Source: Jeongeupia sp. HS-3 (lineage in GTDB: Bacteria > Pseudomonadota > Gammaproteobacteria > Burkholderiales > Chitinibacteraceae). From it: 64,000 nucleotides of DNA. Of this stretch, positions 46,211-56,151 are shown piece after piece. Location of the stretch: the NCBI RefSeq assembly GCF_015140455.1, contig NZ_AP024094.1, positions 2,790,001 to 2,854,000 on the forward strand, in the 5' to 3' direction. The notes under the pieces were generated by a model. It saw only the letters and a program-made list of their open reading frames with translations, did no database searches and was not told the origin of the DNA. Positions within the stretch are counted from its first letter, which is position 1; every line of letters starts with the position of its first letter. The position numbers and the translations under genes are program-made.

Positions 46211-47574
46211 TGGTGTGCATCGACATGTGGGACAAACGGAAGATTCATAATGGCGCCTTTATGGCGTTGTTTTCTGTGTATTTTTTGATATTATCTGTTC
46301 CGCATACGGTAGCACTGCGCTATTTGTTAGCGGGATTGATGCTGTTGTGGGGCTTAAGCAATCGCAATTTGCGGGAAAGTACTTTCATGCTTTCTTCCTC
46401 ATGGCCGGCTCGTGGCCTGCTATTGTTTACCGCATGGATCATCGTGCAGATGATGTTTGTTGAACGAAGTCGAGATGTTCTCAGCGAAATCACGGGGCAG
46501 TGGCTGCCCGCGCTCGCGGCTTTTTATTTTGGTGGCATGGCCGCGACTTCCGCGGGCGATGAGCGCAAAGCGCTGCGGTGGTTATTCTGGCTGTTGCTGA
46601 TTGGACTATTGGTGATCAATGGCGATTATTTTTTGCAAATTTTCATGAACCCTGGAAAGATTGATTTATTTGGATCAAGTTATCCTTTGTTTGATAATGG
46701 CCAAATATTATTGAGCCGGTTAATGAGCAGCAAGGTACAGATCTCGTTGTTTTCTTCGATGGGGGCTATCTTTGCACTGTCAGTGTTGTTATCTGGCCTG
46801 AACAATCGTAGTTCTTGGAAATCTACAGGTACTTTGGGGGTGACTGTACTTTTAGTACTTGCCATTTTAGCCAATGTTTTTGCTGGTGCGCGTAATGGTA
46901 TGTTAGGTATCGCTGGATCATTGCTATCGTGTATGGCGATTGTGCTATTTTTTAATCATTCTCTTTCCAAGAAAAAACGCTTGTTGACCGCTGGTGTGAT
47001 GCTGCTTGTTTTGGTGGGCGCGGTCTTTCTCCTTTACAAGAGTGACCCTAGATGGCAGCGCGTTGCAGGGTCTGTAGAAATGGGTATGCATCCGGATAAA
47101 TATCTGGCCTGGACAGATCTGGGAAAAACACCGTATCCAGTGCTGGCAAGCGGCGAACCAATCGAGATTTCAGCATTTGAACGTATGGCGTTTTTTAGTG
47201 CAGGTGTACAATTTTCCAAAGAAACACCGCTAGGCGTTGGTTATTCGCGCGAAGCATTTATGTGGCAAGTTGACAAGCATTACGGCGGGCGTCCACGCCA
47301 TGCACATAGTGGATTTGCCGAGTATCTCACTGGGACAGGCGTCCCTGGCGTGCTTATCTGGTATGGTGCGATGTTACTTGCCGTTGTGATGGCATGGCGT
47401 AGTTTGCGCCGACATTTTGATTCGGTTGGTCTTTTCTGCGTGTTATTGCCCAGTGGCTATATGGCTAGAACGGTGGTCGAGAATATATCACGCGATCACA
47501 TGCTGCTGCTTTTTATGGCCATGTTCGGATTCTCTATTTGTTTGCTGATGAATAAGAAAATGCGTCCGGTATGA
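46210..47574 (+). CDS. O-antigen ligase family protein (Wzy_C domain)
   Basis: A 454-residue polytopic membrane protein with about ten hydrophobic segments. A large periplasmic loop with the Wzy_C-type motif GARNGMLGIAGSLL precedes a long loop ending in RPRHAHSGFAEYLTGTGVPG, where the conserved His sits. Such proteins join O-antigen to lipid A-core (WaaL), or polymerise it (Wzy); sequence alone does not separate them reliably. The ATG at 46210 overlaps the upstream stop. This is the most AT-rich gene in the window. Confidence 0.8.
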   Translation: MVCIDMWDKRKIHNGAFMALFSVYFLILSVPHTVALRYLLAGLMLLWGLSNRNLRESTFMLSSSWPARGLLLFTAWIIVQMMFVERSRDVLSEITGQWLPALAAFYFGGMAATSAGDERKALRWLFWLLLIGLLVINGDYFLQIFMNPGKIDLFGSSYPLFDNGQILLSRLMSSKVQISLFSSMGAIFALSVLLSGLNNRSSWKSTGTLGVTVLLVLAILANVFAGARNGMLGIAGSLLSCMAIVLFFNHSLSKKKRLLTAGVMLLVLVGAVFLLYKSDPRWQRVAGSVEMGMHPDKYLAWTDLGKTPYPVLASGEPIEISAFERMAFFSAGVQFSKETPLGVGYSREAFMWQVDKHYGGRPRHAHSGFAEYLTGTGVPGVLIWYGAMLLAVVMAWRSLRRHFDSVGLFCVLLPSGYMARTVVENISRDHMLLLFMAMFGFSICLLMNKKMRPV

Positions 47575-48596
47575 AAGTTTTATTGATCCGTCGTGACAAT
47601 ATCGGTGATTTGATCTGTACTACGCCGTTGTTGATCGCTTTGCGCGAACGCTATCCGGATGCGCAGCTCGATTTATACGTCAACAGCTACAACGCGCCGG
47701 TGATCAAAGGTCACTACTTGGTTAATACCGTTTATGTTTATACCAAGCTCAAGCACCGAGATTTGGATACATCCGCCTTCGCCGCGCTGATGAGTCGCTT
47801 CAAAGTGCTCTGGCGGATGCGCTGCCAACGCTACGATCTCGTGATTCTCGCTGGCCAAGCTGGGGTAATCCGGATGCTGGCTACAGCGCGCCGACTGGGC
47901 GCTGGGCGCATTATCGGTTTTACTGGCCCATACGCGATGTCAGCACGGCCGAGTGAAACTTTCATCGCCCGTCCTGAAGCCACGGAACATGAAGTGCTCA
48001 GTAATTTCCGGTTGCTCGCGCCGCTTGGTATCACCGGTTCGCCGCCACAGGCAACGATTGCGCTTGATCCGGCGCTTTGCGCTGGTATCCGGCAAAAACT
48101 TGAAACATCTGACGGGTTCTCACGGGTTCGAGGGCTAACGGCGATCCACATCAGTGCACGTAAACCGTCGCAACGCTGGCCGGTTGAGAGCTGGGTTGCG
48201 CTAATCAACGTATTGGCGGCGCAAGGTGAGGGCTTATTGCTGTTTTGGTCACCCGGAGTCGCCGATGATGCGCATCATCCTGGTGACGATGCCAAGGCCG
48301 CCGAGATCATCGCGGCGTTGCCTGCTGATGTGCCGTTGTTCGCCTGCCCGACCCGGCAGCTTGATGAGCTGATCGCTGGGCTGTCGCTGGCGCGGCGCGT
48401 GGTGTGTAGTGACGGCGGCGCGATGCATGTTGCTGCAGCACTCGGAAAACCGATCGTTTGTTTCTTTGGCCAGAGCGACCCGCGTGTCTGGCATCCGTGG
48501 GGTGTTGCCCACTGCGTGCTGCAGGCGCCGAGCTGTGATGTTGCCGATGTTCCGGTCGACGAAGCTCTCGCGGCGCTGGCGAGCCTGTCGCACTAA
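47571..48596 (+). CDS. GT9 heptosyltransferase-like protein (III)
   Basis: A 341-residue GT9 protein: MKVLLIRRDNIGDLICTTPL at the start, and a donor site with HISARKPSQRWPVESW, CSDGGAMHVAAALG and FFGQSDPRVWHPWG. It overlaps the O-antigen ligase by 4 bases. Codon usage drifts back towards high GC in the second half. It is the last gene of the LPS block; no intrinsic terminator is visible before metX. Confidence 0.85.
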   Translation: MKVLLIRRDNIGDLICTTPLLIALRERYPDAQLDLYVNSYNAPVIKGHYLVNTVYVYTKLKHRDLDTSAFAALMSRFKVLWRMRCQRYDLVILAGQAGVIRMLATARRLGAGRIIGFTGPYAMSARPSETFIARPEATEHEVLSNFRLLAPLGITGSPPQATIALDPALCAGIRQKLETSDGFSRVRGLTAIHISARKPSQRWPVESWVALINVLAAQGEGLLLFWSPGVADDAHHPGDDAKAAEIIAALPADVPLFACPTRQLDELIAGLSLARRVVCSDGGAMHVAAALGKPIVCFFGQSDPRVWHPWGVAHCVLQAPSCDVADVPVDEALAALASLSH

Positions 48597-48661
48597 CTGC
48601 ACTAGCCGCGCGGTGTCGCTCTGGTTAGACTCGAATCTTTGCCGAATACTGAACTCGCCCC

Positions 48662-49822
48662 ATGAGTGATCGCCATTCCGTCGGCATCGTCACCCCGCAA
48701 ACAGCGGTGTTCGACGCGCCGATCCAGCTCGCGAGCGGCGCCACCCTGCCGCGCTTCGAGCTTGTTTACGAGACCTACGGCACGCTCAATGCCGATGCGT
48801 CCAATGCCATCCTGATTTGTCATGCGCTGTCGGGCCATCATCACGTCGCCGGGCGTCATCACCCCGACGACAAGGCCCCGGGCTGGTGGGACACGATGAT
48901 CGGGCCGGGCAAGCCGATCGATACCGATCGTTTCTTCGTCATCGGCGTCAACAACCTCGGTGGCTGTCATGGCTCGACCGGGCCGTCGAGCATAGATCCT
49001 GAAACGGGCGAACCGTATGGTTCGCGCTTTCCGGTGCTGCTGGTCGCCGACTGGGTGAAAACGCAGGCGATGCTGGCCGACCGGCTCGGCATTCGCCAGT
49101 TCGCCGCCATCATCGGCGGCAGCCTCGGCGGCATGCAGGCGCTGCGCTGGACGATTACCTATCCGGAACGCATTCGCCACGCCCTGGTGATCGCCTCGGC
49201 GCCGAAGCTGACCGCGCAGAACATCGCCTTCAACGACGTCGCCCGCCAGGCCATCATCACCGACCCCGATTTCCATGGTGGCGATTTCTACCGCTACAAC
49301 ACCGTGCCACGGCGCGGTTTGCGGCTGGCGCGGATGCTCGGCCACATCACCTATCTGAGTGACGACGGCATGGGCGAGAAATTCGGCCGGATGCTGCGCA
49401 GCGGCGAGTACAAATTCGGCTACGACGTCGAGTTCGAGATCGAATCCTATCTGCGCTATCAGGGCGACAAGTTCTCCGATGCGTTCGACGCCAATACCTA
49501 TCTGTTGATGACCAAGGCGCTCGATTACTTCGACCCGGCCCGCCATTACGGCGGCGATCTGGCCGAGGCGATGCGCCAGGCGCAGGCGAAGTTTCTGGTG
49601 GTGTCGTTCACCACCGACTGGCGCTTTGCACCCGATCGTTCGCGCGAGATCGTCAAGGCGCTGCTCGACGCCAAAAAGGACGTCAGCTACGCCGAAATCG
49701 AATCGGCGCACGGCCACGATGCCTTCCTGATGGAGGACGCACCGTATCAGGCCTTGATGCGCGGTTACCTGCTGCGCATTGCTGACGAAGTAAACCCGTT
49801 GCCGCTGGAGGCCCGAGCATGA
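48662..49822 (+). CDS. metX: Homoserine O-acyltransferase MetX
   Basis: A 386-residue alpha/beta hydrolase-fold enzyme that activates homoserine for methionine synthesis. The nucleophile elbow is [12 protein letters not shown], with catalytic Asp (TTDWRFAP) and His (HGHDAFLM). MetX proteins use acetyl-CoA or succinyl-CoA; those paired with MetW in Betaproteobacteria have often proved to be succinyltransferases, so the acyl donor is open. Its stop overlaps the metW start by 4 bases. Confidence 0.94.
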   Translation: MSDRHSVGIVTPQTAVFDAPIQLASGATLPRFELVYETYGTLNADASNAILICHALSGHHHVAGRHHPDDKAPGWWDTMIGPGKPIDTDRFFVIGVNNLGGCHGSTGPSSIDPETGEPYGSRFPVLLVADWVKTQAMLADRLGIRQFAAIIGGSLGGMQALRWTITYPERIRHALVIASAPKLTAQNIAFNDVARQAIITDPDFHGGDFYRYNTVPRRGLRLARMLGHITYLSDDGMGEKFGRMLRSGEYKFGYDVEFEIESYLRYQGDKFSDAFDANTYLLMTKALDYFDPARHYGGDLAEAMRQAQAKFLVVSFTTDWRFAPDRSREIVKALLDAKKDVSYAEIESAHGHDAFLMEDAPYQALMRGYLLRIADEVNPLPLEARA

Positions 49823-50469
49823 GCAAGGCCATCAAACCGGCTAAGGCTAATCCGGTCGCGAACAACTTCGAGCTGCGCCCCGACCTCAACCAGATCAGCC
49901 ACTGGATTGCCCGTGGTTCGCGCGTGCTCGACCTCGGCTGCGGCGACGGCGCGCTGCTGTCGTGGCTCGCCGACAACAAGGACGTGCGCGGCTACGGGGT
50001 CGAGATCGACGTCGACGGCGTGGTGGCGTGCATCTCGCGCGGCGTGAACGTGATCCAGAGCAACCTCGAAGTCGGGCTGGCCCAGTTCGAGGATGACAGC
50101 TTCGACTATGTGGTGCTGTCGCTGACGATCCAGGCGATGCACAACATCGAAGGCATCCTGCGCGAAATGGCCCGCGTCGGCCGGACCGGCATCGTCACTT
50201 TCCCGAACTTCGGCTACTGGGAAAACCGCTGGCAGATCCTCAAGGGCCGGATGCCGGTATCCGAGACGATTCCCTACGACTGGTACAACACGCCGAACAT
50301 CCATTTCTGCACCGTCAACGATTTCGATCAGCTCCTGGTCAAGATCGGCATGAAGAACACCGGCCGGGTCGTGCTCGCCAACGGCAAGCGGGTGGAGTTC
50401 ATGCCCAATCTGTTCGGCAACCTGGCCTTGGTGCGCTTCGAACAGCAGCGCGACGCGCTCAAGGACTGA
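49819..50469 (+). CDS. metW: Methionine biosynthesis protein MetW
   Basis: A 216-residue methyltransferase-fold protein with the SAM-binding motif [15 protein letters not shown]. It also has the MetW-specific [17 protein letters not shown] and [13 protein letters not shown]. It is translationally coupled to metX; MetW is required for MetX activity in organisms where this has been tested. Confidence 0.93.
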   Translation: MSKAIKPAKANPVANNFELRPDLNQISHWIARGSRVLDLGCGDGALLSWLADNKDVRGYGVEIDVDGVVACISRGVNVIQSNLEVGLAQFEDDSFDYVVLSLTIQAMHNIEGILREMARVGRTGIVTFPNFGYWENRWQILKGRMPVSETIPYDWYNTPNIHFCTVNDFDQLLVKIGMKNTGRVVLANGKRVEFMPNLFGNLALVRFEQQRDALKD

Positions 50470-50472
50470 GCG

Positions 50473-51165
50473 ATGCGCATCTGGCTGGCGCTGCTGTGTG
50501 CGGCCTTGCTGGCCGGTTGCGCCGGGCCGCAGCTCGGCAAGTTCATCTGGTTGTCGCAGCAGCGCCAGGGCGGGCCCGGGCCGAATCGTTTCGATACCCG
50601 CAACGTCTGGCACGACGAGCAGGGGCGTTTGCATCTGGCCGTCGTCAAGCGCGGTGGCCAATGGACCTGTGCCGAGGCGGTACTCGGTCAGGCGCTCGGC
50701 TTCGGGCGCTACGAGTTCGAAATCGAACGGCTACCGGATCTGGATCCGAATCTCGTGCTGGGTTTCTTCAATTACCCGAGTTACGGCAACGCCGTCGACG
50801 GTACGAACGAGATCGATATCGAGTTCGCCCACTGGGGCAATCCGGCCCATCCGCGCGGTAACTTTACCGTTTGGCCGGCCGATCCGGCCTTCAGCAAGCA
50901 ACGCGGCCACCATGCATTCGCGCTGCCGGCGCAGGATGGGCCGGTGCTCCTCGTCTTCGACTGGCAATCCGACCACATCGATTTCGAGGCGACTCAGGGC
51001 CAGACCGTATTGGCACGCTGGCGCTACGCGCCGGACAATCCCAGGGCGATGATCCCGCAACGGCCGCTGCCGGTGATGATCAACTACTGGCTGTTCGAAG
51101 GCCGCGCGCCGACCTCGACGCCGCCCGAGATCGTCGTCAACGCCTTCCGCTACACGCCTCGTTAA
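50473..51165 (+). CDS. GH16-like lipoprotein
   Basis: A 230-residue lipoprotein: signal residues 1-15 with the lipobox LLAGC (Cys16). The body is a beta-sandwich of the glycoside hydrolase family 16 type with the ExDxE catalytic motif NEIDIEF (Glu113, Asp115, Glu117). GH16 enzymes cleave beta-1,3- or beta-1,4-linked glucans and galactans. It begins 3 bases after metW, perhaps by chance. The substrate is unknown. Confidence 0.8.
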   Translation: MRIWLALLCAALLAGCAGPQLGKFIWLSQQRQGGPGPNRFDTRNVWHDEQGRLHLAVVKRGGQWTCAEAVLGQALGFGRYEFEIERLPDLDPNLVLGFFNYPSYGNAVDGTNEIDIEFAHWGNPAHPRGNFTVWPADPAFSKQRGHHAFALPAQDGPVLLVFDWQSDHIDFEATQGQTVLARWRYAPDNPRAMIPQRPLPVMINYWLFEGRAPTSTPPEIVVNAFRYTPR

Positions 51166-51212
51166 TCGCTACTGCGCGGCTTGGCCATTCCCGAACCATT
51201 CAGGAGATCCAG

Positions 51213-52184
51213 ATGATCCGTTGGGGCATACTCGGTTGCGGCAACATCGCCCACCGCTTTGCGCAAGGGCTGGCCCATGTCGCCGATGCGACGCTGGCCG
51301 CGGTGTGGAACCGCAATACCGGCAAGGCCGATGCCTTCGTGCGCGAATTCGGCGGTAACGCCTACGCCAGCCTTGAAGGGCTGCTGAAAAGCGATGTTGA
51401 CGCCGTCTACATCGCCACGCCGCACACCAGCCACGCACAGCTGGCGATCAAGGCGCTCGCCGCCGGCAAGCATGTGCTGTGCGAAAAGCCGGCCGCGATC
51501 AACGCCGCCGAGCTGGAAACCGTGCTCGCCGCCGCGCGCGAACACGGCAAGCTGTTCATGGAGGCGATGAAGCCGCCGTTCTACCCGCTGTACCGCAAGC
51601 TGCGCGATCACCTCGCCGCCGATCCGGTCGGCCCGGTCGGTTTCGTGCGCGCCGGCTTCGCCAACCCGGGCGTGCCGGCGGATCACATGCTGTGGAATCC
51701 GGACATGGCCGGTGGCAGCCTGCTCGATATCGGCATCTACAGCGCCTTTCTCGCGGTCGACTGGCTCGGCGCCAGCCGCGAGGTGCAGGTACTGGGCCGG
51801 CTCAGCGATGGGGTCGACGGCTTTGCCAGCGTCAACGCCTTGCATGAACGCGGCGGCATTGCCCAGCTCTATAGCGGGCTCGATCTCTCGGGCAGCGGCG
51901 AAGCGCTGCTGTCCGGCCCCGACGGCCACGTGCTCATCCATGAAAAATGGTGGAACCCGGTCCGCGCGACCATCCACTATCGCGACGGCCGTAAAATCGA
52001 GCTCGAAGCGGCCATGAGCGGCAGCGGCCTCAACTATGAAACCGCGCATTTCTGCGCGTTGATCCGGGACGGGCTGCTGGAAAGCCCGATCCTGCCGCAC
52101 GCGCATTCGCGTGCCATGATTGAACTCGTCGACGCCGCCCGCGCCGGTCTGGGTCTGGTTTACCCGTTCGAGGTCGACGCTTAA
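51213..52184 (+). CDS. Gfo/Idh/MocA-family oxidoreductase
   Basis: A 323-residue NAD(P)-dependent dehydrogenase of the Gfo/Idh/MocA family. It has the Rossmann motif WGILGCGNIAHRFAQGL, then YIATPHTSHAQLAIKAL and the catalytic EKPAAINAAE. The C-terminal beta-sheet domain has the active-site GGSLLDIGIYS. The substrate, probably a sugar or polyol, is not indicated. The ATG at 51213 has AGGAG 8 bases upstream; the long open frame before it belongs to the GH16 gene strand in another phase. A fold-back repeat begins right after the stop. Confidence 0.87.
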   Translation: MIRWGILGCGNIAHRFAQGLAHVADATLAAVWNRNTGKADAFVREFGGNAYASLEGLLKSDVDAVYIATPHTSHAQLAIKALAAGKHVLCEKPAAINAAELETVLAAAREHGKLFMEAMKPPFYPLYRKLRDHLAADPVGPVGFVRAGFANPGVPADHMLWNPDMAGGSLLDIGIYSAFLAVDWLGASREVQVLGRLSDGVDGFASVNALHERGGIAQLYSGLDLSGSGEALLSGPDGHVLIHEKWWNPVRATIHYRDGRKIELEAAMSGSGLNYETAHFCALIRDGLLESPILPHAHSRAMIELVDAARAGLGLVYPFEVDA

Positions 52185-52302
52185 AGCAGCGAACAAAACC
52201 CAGCTGGCTGTGCTCGCTTGTCGTACTTGCTTGTACTGTCTGCGCTTCGGACCCTAAAGGACCCCTTGTCAGCACCGCTAACGCTGGGTTTTGTTCGCTG
52301 CT
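52185..52302 (+). repeat. Fold-back intergenic element, copy 4
   Basis: A 118-bp element immediately after the oxidoreductase stop codon. The arms (52185-52204 and 52283-52302) are a perfect 20-bp inverted repeat containing AACAAAACCCAGC / GCTGGGTTTTGTT. The core has TGTGCTCGCTTG, the GTAC-TTGCTT-GTAC palindrome, TGTCTGCGCTTCG and CAGCACCGCT, as in copy 1 (on the opposite strand). The arms are unlike those of copy 1. It is about 35 bases upstream of the carboxypeptidase start. Confidence 0.8.
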
Positions 52303-52336
52303 CTTCTACTAAGGTGGTTTTGCCAAGGAGTCCCGC

Positions 52337-53470
52337 ATGATCCGCATTAGCAGCCATTTCGATTCCGGTTCGATCGATGTCATCGACGCGACCGATCCGG
52401 CGAACATCCGTCTGGCGCTGCGGCCCGACAACGCATCACCGTTCAGGCAGTGGTTCCATTTCCGGGTATCAAACGCCAAGGATAGCGACTGCACGCTGGC
52501 GATCGAAAACGCCGCCGACTCGGCGTATCCGGATGGTTGGCCCGATTATCGGGCGGTCGCCTCCTACGATAGAGAAAACTGGTTCCGCGTACCGACGACG
52601 TTCGACGGCAGGGCGCTGACGATTTCACACACGCCGCGCCATGACGCGGTCTGGTACGCCTACTTCGAGCCGTATTCGTGGGAGCGCCACCAGCAGTTGC
52701 TCGGCGGCGCGCTCGAAGCATCGCCGTGGGTCGAGTTGCTGCCGCTCGGCGTGACTCCGGATGGCCACGATTTCGATGCGCTGAAAATCGGCGTCGATAC
52801 CCCGGGCAAGAAGAAGATCTGGCTGATCGCGCGCCAGCATCCCGGCGAAAGCATGGCCGAATGGTTCGCCGAAGGCTTTCTGGAAGCACTGCTCGACAGC
52901 CAGAACGCGCTCGGTCGCGCCTTGCTGGAAAAAGCGGTGTTCTACGTCGTGCCGAACATGAATCCCGATGGCAGCGTGCGCGGCAATTTGCGCACCAATG
53001 CGCTGGGGGCGAACCTGAACCGCGAATGGGCGACGCCGACGCTGGCGCGCAGCCCCGAAGTGCTGTGGGTACGGCAATTAATGAATGAGGTCGGCGTCGA
53101 TGCCTTCCTCGACGTCCACGGCGACGAATCGATCCCGCACAACTTCGTTTCCGGTTGTGATGACATCCCGTCTTTCTCGGCCAAACAGCGCGATTTGCAA
53201 GCCGCGTTCAATCAGGCATGGCTGATCGCCAACCCGGATTTCCAGACCACGCACGGTTACGAAAACGGCAAGTTCGGCCCGGATACGCTGACGATCGCGA
53301 CCAAATGGGTCGGCGAGACCTTCGGCTGCCTGGCGTTCACGATCGAGATGCCGTTCAAGGACACCGCCGATCGGCCGGTGCCCGATGTGGGCTGGAATGG
53401 CGAACGGAGCCGCCAGTTTGGTGCGTCGGTATTGGCGCCGCTGTGGGCGGTGGTCGACGTATTGCGTTGA
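52337..53470 (+). CDS. M14-family zinc carboxypeptidase (cytosolic type)
   Basis: A 377-residue protein. The N-terminal beta domain (about residues 1-125) carries the pattern RQWFHFRVSNAKDSDC of cytosolic-carboxypeptidase-like M14 enzymes. The catalytic domain has zinc motif RQHPGESMAEWF (His and Glu), the third ligand in FLDVHGDE, NMNPDGSVRGN, and the general base Glu in FTIEMPF. Bacterial members have no signal peptide and act inside the cell; the substrate is unknown. The ribosome site AAGGAG precedes the ATG at 52337. Confidence 0.87.
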   Translation: MIRISSHFDSGSIDVIDATDPANIRLALRPDNASPFRQWFHFRVSNAKDSDCTLAIENAADSAYPDGWPDYRAVASYDRENWFRVPTTFDGRALTISHTPRHDAVWYAYFEPYSWERHQQLLGGALEASPWVELLPLGVTPDGHDFDALKIGVDTPGKKKIWLIARQHPGESMAEWFAEGFLEALLDSQNALGRALLEKAVFYVVPNMNPDGSVRGNLRTNALGANLNREWATPTLARSPEVLWVRQLMNEVGVDAFLDVHGDESIPHNFVSGCDDIPSFSAKQRDLQAAFNQAWLIANPDFQTTHGYENGKFGPDTLTIATKWVGETFGCLAFTIEMPFKDTADRPVPDVGWNGERSRQFGASVLAPLWAVVDVLR

Positions 53471-53483
53471 TGGCCGGGGGACG

Positions 53484-53771
53484 CTAAACCTTCAGCGAGA
53501 TCGAGCGGGCCTGCGCGCTGTCGGTGGCGCGCCGGCCATCGCGGCGCCTGTCTTGCGAGCCGCGGGTGTCGAGCAGCGCCTGCTGCGCGCTCAAGCGCCG
53601 GTCATCACCATCGCGGCGGTCTTCGCCAGAACGGCGTTCGATGCCGTTCCAGCCACCTGTGCGATGGCGCGGCGGCTCGGGCAGGGCACGGTATTCGTGT
53701 GCCAGTATCCGGTCGACGGGATCGGTACGCAAGACGGGATGCTCGTAACCGAGTGGTGAAACGGCGGCCAA
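53484..53771 (-). CDS. Hypothetical small protein with Arg-Arg/acid repeats
   Basis: A roughly 95-residue basic/acidic protein that I cannot assign. The conspicuous part is a repeated D/E-R-R pattern (GIERRSGEDRRDGDDRR, then SQDRRRDGRR). A leading part GYEHPVLRTDPVDRILAHEYR looks conserved. The start is uncertain: TTG at 53771 has AGGA 8 bases upstream; TTG at 53825 is also open. It is tail-to-tail with the carboxypeptidase (13 bases) and downstream of cysK on the same strand. A structured stretch lies in its leader. Confidence 0.55.
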   Translation of the reverse strand: MAAVSPLGYEHPVLRTDPVDRILAHEYRALPEPPRHRTGGWNGIERRSGEDRRDGDDRRLSAQQALLDTRGSQDRRRDGRRATDSAQARSISLKV

Positions 53772-53833
53772 AACAGGATTCCTGCTGGAGGTGGATTTAC
53801 ATCCAGTATCGGTTGTAAGTGCCAAACCTTGAG

Positions 53834-53906
53834 AGCAAGCCCACCCGGCGGTGCCGGGCGGTATCGGGTAGCAGAACCTGTTTCAGCCGCCTGACGGCAT
53901 GGCTTG

Positions 53907-53908
<2 letters not shown>
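53834..53908 (-). other. Compact structured region after cysK (possible leader RNA or terminator)
   Basis: An 8-bp closing stem AGCAAGCC/GGCTTGCT (53834-53841 with 53901-53908) encloses two hairpins: GCCG-TCAGG-CGGC and CCCGGC-ACC-GCCGGG. The closing stem starts within the cysK stop codon. There is no T run, so an ordinary intrinsic terminator is unlikely. It lies in the leader of the Arg-repeat hypothetical gene. The helices fold equally on either strand. Function unknown. Confidence 0.45.
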
Positions 53909-54839
<931 letters not shown>

Positions 54840-54872
54840 GGCGGTGTCCCTGTCGGATGGAGTAACCCAAAG

Positions 54873-54904
54873 ATTGTAGCCGCAGCACGCACAGTCGTTA
54901 CAAT
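54873..54904. promoter_or_regulatory. Mirror-image divergent promoter pair between cysK and cca
   Basis: ATTGTA at 54873-54878 and TTACAAT at 54898-54904 are inverted copies. Rightwards, TTGTAG and TACAAT are 19 bases apart; leftwards, TTGTAA and TACAAT are also 19 apart. So each -35 box lies on the other promoter's -10 box. The spacing is longer than ideal, so strength is uncertain. Confidence 0.4.
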
Positions 54905-54936
54905 CCAAGGCTGATAAGCAAATAATCCCGGACGCT

Positions 54937-56151
54937 ATGCAGATCTACAAAGTGGGCGGTGCGGTGCGCGATCGGCTGTTGAATCTCCCGGTCAAGGACA
55001 CCGATTGGGTGGTGGTCGGTACAACGGCCGGCGAGATGGAGGCACTGGGCTACCGTGCCGTCGGCAAGGATTTTCCGGTATTCCTGCACCCGAAAACGCA
55101 GGAGGAATACGCGCTCGCGCGCACCGAGCGCAAATCCGGCCACGGCTACAAGGGCTTTACGGTGTTCGCCGATCCGGGCGTGACGCTGGAAGAAGACCTC
55201 GCCCGCCGCGATCTGACCGTCAACGCGATGGCCGAGGACGAGCACGGCACGGTGATCGATCCGTTCAACGGCCAGGCCGATCTGGCGGCGCGGCTGCTGC
55301 GGCATGTGTCGCCGGCCTTTGTCGAAGACCCGGTGCGCATCCTCCGCCTCGCCCGCTTTGCCGCGCGCTTCGGCTTCGATGTCGCACCCGAAACGATGGA
55401 CCTGATGCGGCAAATGGTCGACGCCGGCGAGGCCGATCATCTGGTTGCCGAGCGCGTGTGGCAGGAACTGGCCAAGGGCTTGATGACCGATACGCCGAGC
55501 CGGATGTTCACGGTGCTGCGCGAAGCGGGCGCGCTGGCAAGGGTGGCGCCGGAACTGGACGCGCTCTGGGGCGTGCCGCAACGCGCCGATTACCACCCGG
55601 AAGTCGATACCGGCGTGCATGTGATGATGGTGCTCGATTACGCGGCAGCGCAGCACTGGCCGTTGACGGTGCGCTTTGCCGCGTTGTGCCACGATCTGGG
55701 CAAGCCGCTGACGCCAAACGATGTGCTGCCGAGTCATCACGGCCACGAAGGGCGCGGCGTGAAGATTGTTGAGGCGCTGTGCGAGCGGCTGCGCGTGCCG
55801 GCCGAGTGCCGCGATCTGGCGGTGATGGTCTGTCGCGATCACACCCATGTGCATCGGGCCCGCGAGCTGCGCGCCGATACCACGCTGGAGCTGTTCACGC
55901 GCTGCGACGCGTTTCGCAAGCCGGCGCGCTTCGACGAATTCCTCGACGCCTGTCTGGCCGACGCCCGTGGCCGGCTGAACTTCGAGGCTTGCGACTATCC
56001 GCAGCCGGCCTGGCTGCGTCTGCAGCTCGCCGCCGCCAGCGCCGTCAACGCCGGCGAGATTGCTCAGGCGTGCGAGGACAAGGCGAAGATTCCGCTGGCG
56101 GTGCGCGCGGCGCGAATCCGTGCGATCGAGGCGGCCAGGGCTGCGGCCTAG
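54937..56151 (+). CDS. cca: Multifunctional CCA tRNA nucleotidyltransferase
   Basis: A 404-residue enzyme that builds or repairs the CCA end of tRNAs. The nucleotidyltransferase head has [21 protein letters not shown] and [11 protein letters not shown]; the C-terminal half has the HD phosphohydrolase motif LCHDLGK and FEACDYPQP, as in the bacterial class II multifunctional form. It is convergent with the next gene and overlaps it by 4 bases. Confidence 0.95.
   Translation: MQIYKVGGAVRDRLLNLPVKDTDWVVVGTTAGEMEALGYRAVGKDFPVFLHPKTQEEYALARTERKSGHGYKGFTVFADPGVTLEEDLARRDLTVNAMAEDEHGTVIDPFNGQADLAARLLRHVSPAFVEDPVRILRLARFAARFGFDVAPETMDLMRQMVDAGEADHLVAERVWQELAKGLMTDTPSRMFTVLREAGALARVAPELDALWGVPQRADYHPEVDTGVHVMMVLDYAAAQHWPLTVRFAALCHDLGKPLTPNDVLPSHHGHEGRGVKIVEALCERLRVPAECRDLAVMVCRDHTHVHRARELRADTTLELFTRCDAFRKPARFDEFLDACLADARGRLNFEACDYPQPAWLRLQLAAASAVNAGEIAQACEDKAKIPLAVRAARIRAIEAARAAA

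Noticed and set aside
53800-53890. Possible cyclic-di-GMP (GEMM) riboswitch because of a CCAAACC stretch and a GGTAGC-like stretch
   Set aside because: The required order and the conserved GAAA/GACGC blocks are absent, and the helices found do not match the GEMM fold. I kept it only as an unclassified structure.
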